Shown here: one piece after another, positions 18,509-27,413 of the stretch
Numbering within the stretch: the first letter of the stretch is position 1
Layout: each line of letters starts with the position of its first letter
Assembly (NCBI RefSeq): GCF_024227435.1
Contig: NZ_CP100445.1
Coordinates: 2,353,369 to 2,417,368, forward strand
Origin: Natrinema caseinilyticum
GTDB taxonomy: Archaea; Halobacteriota; Halobacteria; Halobacteriales; Natrialbaceae
Length of the DNA: 64,000 nucleotides
Direction: 5' to 3'
The notes under the pieces: model-generated
Seen by the model: the letters and a program-made list of their open reading frames with translations, nothing else
Databases searched by the model: none
What the model was told of the DNA's origin: nothing
Translations under genes and position numbers: made by a program

Positions 18509-18910
18509 ATGCCGAAAGCTACCAACGCCGACGACTCTGACCCATCTGACGGCGTACAGATCGACCTGATCAGCGGGGAGCGGATGGACGGTATGGCAAC
18601 GATGGAGAAGATCAGGATGATCTTGGACGGCGTCCACGACGGTAACATCGTCGTCCTCGAGGAGGGATTGACTCCCGACGAGGAGAGTCGACTCATCGAG
18701 GTGACGATGGCCGAGATCAGTCCCGACGAATTCAACGGGATCGAAATCGAGACCTATCCGAAATCCGAGACTCGCGACTCATCGCTGCTCGGCCGCATTA
18801 TGGGGACCGATCAGACGGAAACGAAACTGACGGTGATCGGCCCGGCAAACCAGATAGAGACGCTCCACAAGGACGAAACGCTCATCAGCGCGCTCGTGTC
18901 CCGCAACTAA
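18509..18910 (+). CDS. oapB: DUF2073 protein, oriC-associated protein OapB
   Basis: A 133-aa protein of the DUF2073 family: QIDLISGERMDGMATMEKI, then NIVVLEEGLTPDEESRLIE and a LTVIGPANQIETLHKDE strand near the end. Function unknown; it is always found beside the Era-like GTPase. The ATG follows five bases after the oapA stop; a GTG overlapping that stop (18500) is an alternative start. It overlaps oapC by one base (TAATG). Confidence 0.9.
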   Translation: MPKATNADDSDPSDGVQIDLISGERMDGMATMEKIRMILDGVHDGNIVVLEEGLTPDEESRLIEVTMAEISPDEFNGIEIETYPKSETRDSSLLGRIMGTDQTETKLTVIGPANQIETLHKDETLISALVSRN

Positions 18911-20046
18911 TGCCTCATCAGTGTACGAACTGCGGCCGGACGTTCGCCGACGGCTCCAAGGAAATGCTGTCGGGCTGTCCCGATTGCGGCGGCAACAAAT
19001 TTCAGTTCGCGCCGACTGCCGCGGCCGCAGCTGAATCGTTCGACGATGGCGGTGACTCGCCGTCCGCCTCGTCGGCCCGCGGGGGCGGATCGACGACCGT
19101 CGACTCGTCTGATTCGACAGATCCAGCTGACCCGTCCACGTCCGCCGAGTCGTCGAGTGTCACCACGCGAGCCGCTAAGACCGTTCGCGATTGGGTGTCT
19201 ACCGACTCGTCGGGCAGCCAGAACGACGAGTACACTGACTCACCCGAGCACGCACACCGGAACAGATCCGACTCTGCCGGACGCCAGCAACCGGATCGGT
19301 CGCACGCAACCTCGCGGGCGGACAACCCGTGGCCCTCGAGTGCGAAGCCGGAGACCGACGAATCGAGTTCACCGACGACCGACGAGTTTGCCGAGTGGCC
19401 CGAGTCGGCTCGACGGCCCGAAGATCGGTCCGGCGCTCAGAACGAACCCGAGACGACAGGTGACGGGCGCGAAGAGTTCGAGACGACAGGTGACGGGCGC
19501 GAAGAGTTCGAGACGACAGGTGACGGGCGCGAAGAGTTCGAGACGACAGGTGACGGGCGCAAACGACGAGTCGAACGGGACGCCGATCAGCAGGATCGGT
19601 CGTCGGCAGCTCCAGCCGAACCGCGGACGAAAGACGAAAACGCAGCGCAAGCCGACGCCCGCAGCGAGGTGTTTTCAACGAACGACCTGCCCTCCTACTC
19701 GTCGGGTCCGGATCGATCCGCCTCGGAACGAAGTGCCGCCGGCAGTGCTCGGGCGGATTCACGTGCCACCACCGAAGGGACCGCTACCGGGGCCGACGAC
19801 GCTCAGCCACCCGAACACGGTCGCGTCGTCAGCGAACCGAGCGGCGAGCGCCCCTCTATCGAGGAACTTCGCGCAGAACTCAACGAACAGTTCGAAAGCA
19901 TCAAGATCGTCAGACCGGGCCAGTACGAGCTCAATTTGATGGAACTCTACAATCGCGACGAGTACATTATCTCACTTCAGGAAGATGGCCGATACGTGAT
20001 CGACGTCCCGGATTCCTGGCGCGCTGGCGACGACGGTGAGGACTGA
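18910..20046 (+). CDS. oapC: Zinc-ribbon protein OapC with repeat-bearing linker
   Basis: A 378-aa protein with two ordered ends. The N-terminal zinc ribbon has CTNC and CPDC pairs (residues ~5-8 and ~22-25). The C-terminal ~60 residues are conserved (RPSIEELRAELNEQFESIKI to YVIDVPDSW). Between them are ~270 disordered, Ser/Asp/Glu-rich residues. These include three exact copies of the decapeptide ETTGDGREEF and a partial fourth, encoded by 30-bp tandem repeats. It is third gene of the oap operon; a role in origin function or DNA binding is inferred from the family context. Confidence 0.88.
   Translation: MPHQCTNCGRTFADGSKEMLSGCPDCGGNKFQFAPTAAAAAESFDDGGDSPSASSARGGGSTTVDSSDSTDPADPSTSAESSSVTTRAAKTVRDWVSTDSSGSQNDEYTDSPEHAHRNRSDSAGRQQPDRSHATSRADNPWPSSAKPETDESSSPTTDEFAEWPESARRPEDRSGAQNEPETTGDGREEFETTGDGREEFETTGDGREEFETTGDGRKRRVERDADQQDRSSAAPAEPRTKDENAAQADARSEVFSTNDLPSYSSGPDRSASERSAAGSARADSRATTEGTATGADDAQPPEHGRVVSEPSGERPSIEELRAELNEQFESIKIVRPGQYELNLMELYNRDEYIISLQEDGRYVIDVPDSWRAGDDGED
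19450..19560 (+). repeat. 30-bp in-frame tandem repeat in oapC
   Basis: Exact 30-bp units begin at 19450, 19480 and 19510, with a 21-bp partial unit at 19540. They encode ETTGDGREEF. Identity at DNA level indicates recent expansion by slippage. Confidence 0.95.
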
Positions 20047-20410
20047 GCGTCGCCGCACGGGGCGATCGAGCCGTGGAACCTGTCCGTGTCTCGAACGTGT
20101 CGCCGTGGTCTTTCCAACTACTACCGGACTGTTTCGACTCCACGTCTCTTCGAATACGCTCAAAATCGCCATACTAGGTCTTTTCGATCTCCATCTGAAA
20201 CGGTGGGTTCCGGGACGCGTTCCATGAATGCGGCTCTCCGTCGGACAACGGGAAAGACACGAACGACTCGACAGTTCGAAGAAAGACGGAGAGTGACCGA
20301 GTGAAGAGGTTCGATCGATCGTGGAAAGACGGATGGAAACCGTGTGGAACGGTTCGACAGTCCGAACGGAGACAGATGGATTTATGCGACGCGGATTCGA
20401 CGACACGCAC
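20047..20410. other. Intergenic region with a single ORB-like motif
   Basis: No gene is seen in ~360 bp. A degenerate ORB-like sequence (TCTCCATCTGAAACGGTGGG) lies at 20188-20207 on the plus strand. A TATA-like TTTATG at ~20380 precedes the small gene at 20411. Confidence 0.5.
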
Positions 20411-20500
20411 ATGAGTACTGCAACCAAGGTCGTTCTCACTACGGTCGCCGTATCGGCGCTGCTGTCGATCCTGCTTGTCTTCCAGAACGCGCTCGCCTGA
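20411..20500 (+). CDS. 29-aa single-TM miniprotein
   Basis: A short gene encoding a 29-aa peptide: MSTATK, one hydrophobic helix (VVLTTVAVSALLSILLVFQ), then NALA and stop. The ATG lies ~30 bp after a TATA-like box, as expected for a leaderless message. Its TGA overlaps the ATG of the next gene (TGATG), so translation is probably coupled. Function unknown; it may be a small membrane peptide. Confidence 0.75.
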   Translation: MSTATKVVLTTVAVSALLSILLVFQNALA

Positions 20501-21288
20501 TGTTCGAGACCCGTCCGCTCTCGGGCCCGGTCGAAGACGTTCGGGCAGTTCACGCCCCACGTGCCCTGATATTCGATTGCGAACGCGATTTCGAGACGCT
20601 GCCGCCGGCCCAGGCCGAGGATCTCGGCCTGTTCGTCGATGCGCTCGAGCCAGCGAGCTATCCTGCAGCCTGGCTACCCAGCGACGCCCCGACGTTGCTC
20701 GCTCGCTACGCGGGTTCGGATCTCACGATCGGGATGCCGGGCGACGGAAGTATCGCCTGGACCCGCCAGACCGAACCACCCGTGGTCCTCGTCAAGCCAC
20801 GAGTCGAAGGGTCGCCAGACTCGTTCGTCGATTTTCTAGTCGCCGAGGCGTTCGTCCAGATTGGACTCGACGTTCCAGAACAGTTCATCGGCTTCTTCGA
20901 GGAGTCGTACCGCGACCTCGATCGGGCGGTTCCGCTCGATCCGAACGCCACCTATCAGATCGCTGCGGCGCTGTACGATGGCTGGGTGGGTCTTCAGACC
21001 CGGGACGTCTTCGCGGAGTGGCACGACGATCATCCAGCACTCGCCGACGCCTGGCAGGATGCCGGAAATCGACTCGAGGACCGCGTTGCTGGATTGCCCA
21101 GCGCTGTGTCCCGCGGTGAGACCGATTTCGCTGACGCGACCGAACTCGCGTGTGCGGCGATCAAGCACGCGGTCGAACTGCCGGCACCGTTCGCCGCCCT
21201 CGATACCGACGCGTATCGGGATCACGGCCCGGAGTACGCGATTCGCTGGGCCGAAAAGACCTTCGACTCGCTCGCCGACGAGTCGTAA
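20500..21288 (+). CDS. Conserved haloarchaeal protein (DUF7089-like)
   Basis: A 262-aa protein whose start overlaps the miniprotein stop. It reads MFETRPLSGPVEDVRAVHAP, with later blocks ALDTDAYRDHGPEYAIRWAEK. This resembles a haloarchaeal-only family recalled as DUF7089; the number is from memory. No membrane segments and no catalytic signature. Expression is probably coupled to the upstream 29-aa peptide. Confidence 0.75.
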   Translation: MFETRPLSGPVEDVRAVHAPRALIFDCERDFETLPPAQAEDLGLFVDALEPASYPAAWLPSDAPTLLARYAGSDLTIGMPGDGSIAWTRQTEPPVVLVKPRVEGSPDSFVDFLVAEAFVQIGLDVPEQFIGFFEESYRDLDRAVPLDPNATYQIAAALYDGWVGLQTRDVFAEWHDDHPALADAWQDAGNRLEDRVAGLPSAVSRGETDFADATELACAAIKHAVELPAPFAALDTDAYRDHGPEYAIRWAEKTFDSLADES

Positions 21289-21354
21289 TCGACCTGTTTT
21301 CGGCCGGTGGTCCGTTTCACGCGGCGGCTGTCGTCGTAACTGATTTCCTGTGGG

Positions 21355-21453
21355 TGCTGTCGTCGGCAAAGAGGATGCTGTCGTCGGCAAAGAGGATGCT
21401 GTCGTCGGCAAAGAGGATGCTGTCGTCGGCAAAGAGGATGCTGTCGTCGTCGG
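21355..21453. repeat. 21-bp tandem repeat, four copies plus a partial
   Basis: TGCTGTCGTCGGCAAAGAGG plus A repeats from 21355, 21376, 21397 and 21418, with a partial copy at 21439. It sits in the ~190-bp gap between two convergent genes and is probably noncoding. Confidence 0.9.
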
Positions 21454-21481
21454 AATCGCGCTGGACGATCGCGACCCGTAA

Positions 21482-22072
21482 TCAATCGATTTTCGAGAAG
21501 TCGGCGTCGACGCTGCCGTCCTCGTCGAGGTCGATTACGCCGTCGAACAGCGCGCGAAATTCGTCGACGGTGTCCGTGTCGTGAGGTTCCTCCGAAAGGT
21601 GAAAGAGTCCGACTGCGTCGCGTTCGTCGAGCAGGTCGAGGATTCGCTCGACGGCCTCGAGGGCCCGTTCTTCACCGGCGTAGTAGGCCAGTTCCGTGAC
21701 GGAGTCGAAACTGAGGCGGAGCTTTCCGTCGTGTTCGTCGAGGAAACCGTCGATGTGCGCAACGATCCCGTCGATGTCGTCCGGAGCAGCAACGTAATGG
21801 ACGGTGTCGCTCGAGCGTCGCGAATATCCCCGTTCGATGCTCAGGGTATCGAGAATTTCGGCCCGCTCTTCGTCGACGTCGTAGTACTCGAGTTTCTGTC
21901 GAACCTCTCGCGCGGTGGTTCGCGTCGAGATGACGAGAAAGTTATCGGTGTCAGTTTTGAGGAAATCAGTGTCGATGCGATCCGTCTCACCGGTACTCGG
22001 ATGCAACAGGAGCAATCCGGTACCGCCGGGTACCGTCTCCGGTGTCCCGTCGATTTCGAGCGTATAATCCAT
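21482..22072 (-). CDS. Conserved haloarchaeal protein (DUF7090-like)
   Basis: A 196-aa protein beginning MDYTLEIDGTPETVPGGTGL. Further blocks are LLLLHPSTGETDRIDTDFL and RTTAREVRQKLEYYDVDEER, ending in an acidic tail. It looks like a degenerate RecA/KaiC-like alpha-beta fold without a Walker motif. The DUF number is recalled, not checked. The ATG at 22072 has a TTAAGG box ~25 bp upstream; an in-frame ATG at 22132 would add 20 residues. It is convergent with the preceding gene. Confidence 0.7.
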   Translation of the reverse strand: MDYTLEIDGTPETVPGGTGLLLLHPSTGETDRIDTDFLKTDTDNFLVISTRTTAREVRQKLEYYDVDEERAEILDTLSIERGYSRRSSDTVHYVAAPDDIDGIVAHIDGFLDEHDGKLRLSFDSVTELAYYAGEERALEAVERILDLLDERDAVGLFHLSEEPHDTDTVDEFRALFDGVIDLDEDGSVDADFSKID

Positions 22073-22259
22073 GCTGGCGTGAACAACTTTGGGCAATCCC
22101 TTAAGAGTGCGGATGTGGCTCTCGGTGCGCATGAGACTCCGAAATTCGGAGGAAGGGCCTGAAACTGTTCGAGGGTGGGACAGCGAGTTTCACCGAGTGT
22201 CGAAAGGAAATCCGGATGCCCGCGGATTTCAGTCGGCGTCGACCCTTCGTCCGTCATAA

Positions 22260-22275
22260 TTTAGGCAAGCCTAAA
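22260..22275. promoter_or_regulatory. Iron-box palindrome (DtxR/Idr-type operator)
   Basis: TTTAGGCAAGCCTAAA is a 16-bp palindrome with perfect 7-bp arms. It matches the TTAGG-N4-CCTAA type recognised by DtxR-family iron regulators (Idr/SirR) in halophilic archaea. It lies in the divergent region between the minus-strand DUF7090-like gene and the plus-strand methyltransferase. Confidence 0.75.
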
Positions 22276-22408
22276 AAACTGTCGGAGAGAATTCGACATC
22301 AGTTGAACGCGTGTGCCCCAACTCGATCGGTTGAACGGTCTCCTATTGACCGAAGGGATAGTTTCCGTATGCGAACTCGTTTATTTCTGGCTGTCCCATC
22401 GTCCGACT

Positions 22409-23089
22409 ATGAGCGTACGCGAAGAATTCGACGACTGGGCATCGAGTGGCCGGGATAGAGGGATGGAGGAACGCCACTGGCACACCGCAAAGCACGCCCT
22501 GGCGCGGATGCCGATCGAACCCGGCGACACGGTCCTCGACCTGGGCTGTGGGAGCGGATACGCCGGGCGAGCACTCCGGGATACCAGCGATGCTGGTCGA
22601 GTCTACGGCCTCGACGGGTCGCCGGAAATGGCTCGCAACGCGGCCGGATATACCGACAGCGAGTCGATCGGCTACGTCGTCGGGGACTTCGACGCGCTCC
22701 CGTTTACCGACGACTCGATCGACCACTGCTGGTCGATGGAAGCATTCTATTATGCCTCCGATCCGAGAGAGACCCTCCGGGAAATCGTCCGTGTTCTCCG
22801 ACCCGGCGGAACGTTCTACTGCGCCGTCAACTATTACGAAGAAAACGTCCACTCCCACGAGTGGGACGGGTTCATCTCGGTGGAGATGACACGCTGGAGT
22901 CGCTCCGAATATCGAGACGCGTTCCGCGAGGCCGGGTTCTCCGTCGCAGAACAGGACAACATTCCTGATCGCGAAATCACGATTCCCGGTGAAGCCGAGT
23001 TTCCACTCGAGGAATGGGACACCCGTGACGCGATGGTCGAACGATACCGCGAGTTCGGAACGCTGCTCACCGTCGGCGTCGCTCCGTGA
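22409..23089 (+). CDS. SAM-dependent methyltransferase
   Basis: A 226-aa class I methyltransferase. Motif I is DTVLDLGCGSGYAGRAL (~37-53), with the acidic end of strand 2 in VYGLDGSPEM. Motif III-like RVLRPGGTFYCAVNYY follows. The substrate is unknown. The ATG at 22409 lies ~27 bp after a TATA-like GTTTATTT, and the longer frame from 22313 looks like untranslated promoter DNA. The iron box is ~135 bp upstream, so iron control is possible but the spacing is long. Confidence 0.88.
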   Translation: MSVREEFDDWASSGRDRGMEERHWHTAKHALARMPIEPGDTVLDLGCGSGYAGRALRDTSDAGRVYGLDGSPEMARNAAGYTDSESIGYVVGDFDALPFTDDSIDHCWSMEAFYYASDPRETLREIVRVLRPGGTFYCAVNYYEENVHSHEWDGFISVEMTRWSRSEYRDAFREAGFSVAEQDNIPDREITIPGEAEFPLEEWDTRDAMVERYREFGTLLTVGVAP

Positions 23090-23472
23090 GTTCGCATCCC
23101 GCCGTTCCACGAAATCTCTATACCGGTATAGTGATCTCGTCGCGGTCGCGCCAACCAGTGGATACTCGGCGCCCGAACCCCCTAATTTCCACTCGAGACA
23201 CACGTTTCCCTCGGTACGATCGGTAACACCCCGGTTGGTTCGAGTTGAAACGGTCCCGTAGAGACGATGATATTCGAATATACTGATATAATTCTCCGTC
23301 GAACCGAAACGCCGAGCAAACGTGATCGAGATCGACATCGAAGTGACGGGTGCTCGTCGTAACTGACCCATCTCCCGATGAAATCGGACGACCGGACGGA
23401 CCAACGGACTCGAGTCCACGGACGGACCGAAATCGCTGCGCGTGCGAGACGGATTCGACGATCAGAGGCCGT
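23090..23472. other. Intergenic region with palindromes and ORB-like motif
   Basis: No gene is seen. A perfect 14-bp palindrome CTATACCGGTATAG is at 23118-23131 and a 12-bp palindrome ATATTCGAATAT at 23270-23281. An ORB-like sequence (GAACCCCCTAATTTCCACTC) is at 23175-23194 in minus orientation. A weaker plus copy at ~23239 (TTCGAGTTGAAACGGTCCC) gives another outward-facing pair. Confidence 0.6.
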
Positions 23473-24057
23473 TCACTTCTCGAATCGTTCGCCCGCCGGA
23501 ATCGCCACCTCGAGCCAGTTTTCTTCCGGCGGAAGCGGACAGTCGAAGGTATCGCTGTACGCACAGAACGGTGAGTACGCGAGGTTGAAATCGACGACGA
23601 TCTTGTCGCCGTCGGTCAGTTCGTCTTCCGTCTCGAGTTCCATGTACCGGCCGCCCCGGTAGCTCTGTTGGCCGGTGGTCTTGTCCCGAAACGGCACGAA
23701 CAGCGGTTGTTCGGTCGGGCGCTCCTGTCGGTACGCACCAAGTTCGAACGTGCCGTCTTCCAGGTCGTCGTCCGCACGCGAGAGGTCGAACTCGAGGGTC
23801 GCGGTCCGGCGGTAGCGAATTTCGCGGCCCGTGGTAGTGTCCATGAGAACTGGGTCCGGTTTCTCGTGGACCGTCGCGGTCGCGGTCACCCGGTAGGTCG
23901 GGTCCGGGTCGAAGTAATCGAGTCCGTCGAACGAATCGCGTTCTTCGGGCGGGATCGGCGACTGCGGATGCTCCGCGAAAAAGTCGTCTTTCTCGGCACG
24001 TTTCGACTCGAGTTCGTCGCGCCAGCGGTCGACGTCGATGGAACCGGTGTCGCTCAT
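23473..24057 (-). CDS. DUF1684 family protein
   Basis: A 194-aa protein of the DUF1684 family. It starts MSDTGSIDVDRWRDELESKR and contains FFAEHPQSPIPPEERDSFDGL. The family's C-terminal block NLAYSPFCAYSDTFDCPLPP is followed by ENWLEVAIPAGER. The biochemical function of the family is not established. The ATG at 24057 matches the family start; an upstream extension to 24192 looks noncoding. Confidence 0.85.
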   Translation of the reverse strand: MSDTGSIDVDRWRDELESKRAEKDDFFAEHPQSPIPPEERDSFDGLDYFDPDPTYRVTATATVHEKPDPVLMDTTTGREIRYRRTATLEFDLSRADDDLEDGTFELGAYRQERPTEQPLFVPFRDKTTGQQSYRGGRYMELETEDELTDGDKIVVDFNLAYSPFCAYSDTFDCPLPPEENWLEVAIPAGERFEK

Positions 24058-24631
24058 GGGTGCCGTAGGTGACCGAGCCTGGAGTGCGTTACGTTCCTCG
24101 CGGCACGGTTTGGGTGGCCAACCGACACCGACTCTCTCCCATTCCGGTTCGCTGGACGAGGGTTCACGGGCGTCTGGTCGCGATGACATCATTCCCTCCC
24201 TGTCGTTACAATTACCCCCTCGGTTACTCCATACGTCATTACGCTACACCTCATCGCTCTCCTCGTTCCACTCGCGACCTCACTGCTCTCTTCGTTCCGC
24301 TCGCGTCGTCTTTCGGGACGGTCCGCCCGCCAGTCTACGCGTTCGTCCAGCGGCGTGCAAACGAGGGGTGAGGCGGAAACGAGTGAGGCGAGGCGGCTCT
24401 GGAGGGAAGGAGTGATGTCGGTAGTCGAGTCGGGCCGGGAGACGGTCTCGAGGCGCGACCGAACCGGGAGTGACGAACCGTGGTTCGGTGTCCCGTCCCC
24501 AGTGTGGAATCGCTGCTCCCACGGCGCGGTTCGAGTTCGACGCGGATACGTTCGCACCCTCTTCGCTGGCCCGGTCATTTAAATACTATCGCGCGACCAA
24601 TACGGTTCGTCAACCCTATGACCGACGGACG
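24058..24631. other. 574-bp region without recognisable gene
   Basis: Divergent spacer between the DUF1684 gene and the XPD-like helicase. It holds CTCGTTCC/CTCGCG-type repeated words (24255-24310). A TATA-like TTTAAATAC at ~24579 probably drives the helicase gene. Frames across it show no family similarity. Confidence 0.5.
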
Positions 24632-27049
24632 ATGAGTACGGCAAGAATGACGAATTGGCGGACGGTGTTCGGCCACGACAGCCCCTACGATCCGCAGGTG
24701 GACGGCATCGAGACGGCCATCGATACCGCCCGGAATGACGGCTACACCGTCATCGAAGGCGCCTGTGGCACCGGAAAGACGATGATCGCGCTCACGGCGG
24801 GGATCGACCTCGTGCGCGATCCGGACACGGGCTACGAGCGTGTCCTCGTCCTCACGAGTGTCAAACAGCAGTTACGCCAGTTCGAGGACGACCTCGAGAC
24901 GATCAACGAGAATTTGCCCGCCGACTGGGATCCGGTTTCGGGTCTCACGCTCGTCGGAAAGGCCGACGTCTGTCCGTACAACCGCGAGGGGAAGGCGGGA
25001 TTCGACGACGGGACCGTCTACGACCGCTGTGAAACCCTGCGAGATCGGACCCGCGATCTCACCGGCGAGGGCGGCGAGACGACGGCACGGAATCTCGTCG
25101 GCCGGGCCCGGAGCCAGCAGATCGGACTGGCTGACAGCGCTGACCGAACTGGCGGTGCATTCCTCGAGACGGCGGGCGAACCGACCCCGTATCCGCCCGC
25201 ATTACCCGAGCACGGCGACGGCGGACCCGTCGGTGCCGAAACCGAGTACTGTCCGTTCTACGCGCAATATCTCGAGGATTTGCCGGACGAGGCGAACGAC
25301 GGCGACGCCGCGGAAGCGATCCCGTACGATTTCACCGACGCCGGCATGATCACCCCCGAAAATTTGGTCGCCAGATCGGTCGCACACGGAACGTGCCCTC
25401 ACTCGGTGATGGGTGCCGCCCTCGGCCACGTGGAGGTCGTCATCGGGAACTATTACCACGCCTTCGATTCGAGGACGGTCGGCTCCTTTACCGGCGCGCT
25501 GGTGGACGAATCGACGTTCGTCGTCTGCGACGAGGCGCACATGCTGGAGCCGCGCGTTCGCGACCTGGTCAGCGAGGGGGTCGCCGACTCGACGCTGCGC
25601 GATGCCGAAACCGAACTCTCGCGAGTGATTCAGCCGGTCAAATTCGAGCGCGAGGGTCGACGGGCAGCGGGCGGATCCAAGACCGCCGACGCCGATCTCG
25701 TCCGCGCGGAACTGGCGGACAGCGACGTTTCCTACGAGGAACTCAATCGAACCCTCGAGTTCGTCGGCGACCTCCGGACCGAACTGGATCGCCGAGTGAC
25801 CGATTTTCTCGACCGGAAACACAGGGGGTGGCAGTCGAATTTGACCGATCTCCCCGACGAGGAAATTCCCCTCCGCGACCCCGCTGTGCCGGCCGAAGAC
25901 GAACTCACCGAGTGGGCGAACGCGGCGAACTACGGTGACGCGGACTGGGTCCGCGCCGAGGCAGTCGGTGCGGTCGTCGCGCGAATTCTGAACGAGGCCG
26001 AAGACGAAGACCGCACCCGTGCCGCACCGGCCGTTGGCCGCGTTCTCGGCGAGTGGTACCGCCAGGGCCACACCGACTACTTCCGAGAAATCGAACTCGA
26101 GCGAACGTGGGACGACACCGAACCGGCCGACTCCTGGCGCCGGGCGTACAACGCCAGGCTCGGCCTTCACAACTGCGTTCCGAGCGATGCGATCGGCTCC
26201 CGCCTCGCCTCGTTCGGCGGCGGCATTTTGATGAGCGCCACGCTCGAGCCGATGGACGCCTTCACCGAGGTAACCGGGCTTCGGTACCTCGAACGCGCGG
26301 AGGATCGGCCGGTCGTCGAGCGCCGATACGGCCTCCACTTCCCCGCCGAAAACCGGGAGAGCTTCGCGGTCGCCGTGCCGAAGTTCACCTACGACAATCG
26401 CGGCAGTCCGAGTGACGTCCGCGGACCGGGTGAGCACGGGCAACGGAATCCGACCAGAACGCACTACGCCGACGCTATCCAGAAGATCGCTCGTCTCCCC
26501 GGCAACGTCCTCGTCGGGATGCCGAGCTACGCCGAAGCCGAGTGGATCGCGGGCGTCCTCGAGCGGCGAGTCGACAAACCGATCCTGCTCGACGCCGCGA
26601 GCGACGACCAGACCACTCAGTCCCTCAAGGACGAATTCTTCGCGGGCGACGGGAAGGTACTCGTCACGAGTCTCCGGGGGACGCTGACCGAGGGCGTCGA
26701 CTACAGTGGCGATCGGCTCGCGGCGGCGGTCGTCTGTGGTGTCCCGATCGTCAACACCTCGAGTCCCCGAACGAAAGCGGTTCGCCGGGCCTACGACGAC
26801 GAGTTCGGCGACGGCTTTACGTACGCACTCACGATCCCCGCTGTCCGGAAAGCTCGCCAGGCGATCGGTCGCGTCATCCGAAGCCCCGCCGATGTCGGTG
26901 TGCGCGTCTTGCTCGACGAGCGCTACGCTCGCGACAGCTGGGACTCGGTCCGTCCGTATCTGCCCGAAGACAACGAATTTCAGGCGGTCAGTCCCGACAT
27001 GCTCGACGTCGGACTCGAGCGATTTCGCTCACGACGTTCCTCGCAGTAG
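24632..27049 (+). CDS. XPD/Rad3-like ATP-dependent DNA helicase
   Basis: An 805-aa superfamily 2 helicase. Walker A is EGACGTGKTMIAL (~42-54) and the DEAH box is VVCDEAHML. Four Cys that can hold a 4Fe-4S cluster sit between them (VCPYNRE, YDRCETL, EYCPFYA, GTCPHSV). Motif VI is ARQAIGRVIRSP near the C-terminus. Such enzymes unwind DNA 5'-3' in nucleotide excision repair or replication-associated repair. The ATG at 24632 follows a TATA box with a ~25-nt leader; an upstream frame from 24470 overlaps the promoter. Confidence 0.93.
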   Translation: MSTARMTNWRTVFGHDSPYDPQVDGIETAIDTARNDGYTVIEGACGTGKTMIALTAGIDLVRDPDTGYERVLVLTSVKQQLRQFEDDLETINENLPADWDPVSGLTLVGKADVCPYNREGKAGFDDGTVYDRCETLRDRTRDLTGEGGETTARNLVGRARSQQIGLADSADRTGGAFLETAGEPTPYPPALPEHGDGGPVGAETEYCPFYAQYLEDLPDEANDGDAAEAIPYDFTDAGMITPENLVARSVAHGTCPHSVMGAALGHVEVVIGNYYHAFDSRTVGSFTGALVDESTFVVCDEAHMLEPRVRDLVSEGVADSTLRDAETELSRVIQPVKFEREGRRAAGGSKTADADLVRAELADSDVSYEELNRTLEFVGDLRTELDRRVTDFLDRKHRGWQSNLTDLPDEEIPLRDPAVPAEDELTEWANAANYGDADWVRAEAVGAVVARILNEAEDEDRTRAAPAVGRVLGEWYRQGHTDYFREIELERTWDDTEPADSWRRAYNARLGLHNCVPSDAIGSRLASFGGGILMSATLEPMDAFTEVTGLRYLERAEDRPVVERRYGLHFPAENRESFAVAVPKFTYDNRGSPSDVRGPGEHGQRNPTRTHYADAIQKIARLPGNVLVGMPSYAEAEWIAGVLERRVDKPILLDAASDDQTTQSLKDEFFAGDGKVLVTSLRGTLTEGVDYSGDRLAAAVVCGVPIVNTSSPRTKAVRRAYDDEFGDGFTYALTIPAVRKARQAIGRVIRSPADVGVRVLLDERYARDSWDSVRPYLPEDNEFQAVSPDMLDVGLERFRSRRSSQ

Positions 27050-27135
27050 CTGCTCGGATCGCCGCGTTGGCTCTCCCGTCCGGTGGGACGATGCTAGCGC
27101 GTGGGCGGGTGGGGTCGGGGCCCGTGCTTACACTG

Positions 27136-27336
27136 CTATTCCGTCGCCCCTTCGCCGTCCGCTCCCGAGTCGGCCGCTCGCAAAGCGGCCGGTTCGACGG
27201 CGACCGCTTCCTCCTCGACCTCGAGCGGCGGTTCGGTTTCGTCGCGTCGCTCGAGCGCCTCCGCGAGTTCCCGTTCGCACTGGCGTCGTTCCGCGTTGCG
27301 GGCCTGCTTGTTCCGACTGACCTTCGTGTCTGCCAT
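27136..27336 (-). CDS. Small conserved haloarchaeal protein
   Basis: A 66-aa charged protein: MADTKVSRNKQARNAERRQC, then a Glu-rich helical stretch (ERELAEALERRDETEPPLEV) and an acidic tail. It is predicted mostly helical, without motifs. The start at 27336 is the first ATG of the conserved part. It lies 77 bp downstream of the frameshifted gene on the same strand and may share its transcript. Confidence 0.65.
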   Translation of the reverse strand: MADTKVSRNKQARNAERRQCERELAEALERRDETEPPLEVEEEAVAVEPAALRAADSGADGEGATE

Positions 27337-27413
27337 AAAGTACCACACCGAGGCGAGCGTGATAACGCTATGCCTGTCGGGTCCCGCTGGCCGCTTCTTA
27401 CAGCTGCCGGCCG

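Noticed and set aside
19450-19560. CRISPR-like array
   Set aside because: Repeats are directly adjacent without spacers and encode an in-frame decapeptide in OapC. The same applies to the 36-bp units in the glucanase gene.
24470-24631. Longer N-terminus for the XPD-like helicase
   Set aside because: It would span the TATA box at ~24579, and helicase similarity starts near 24632.
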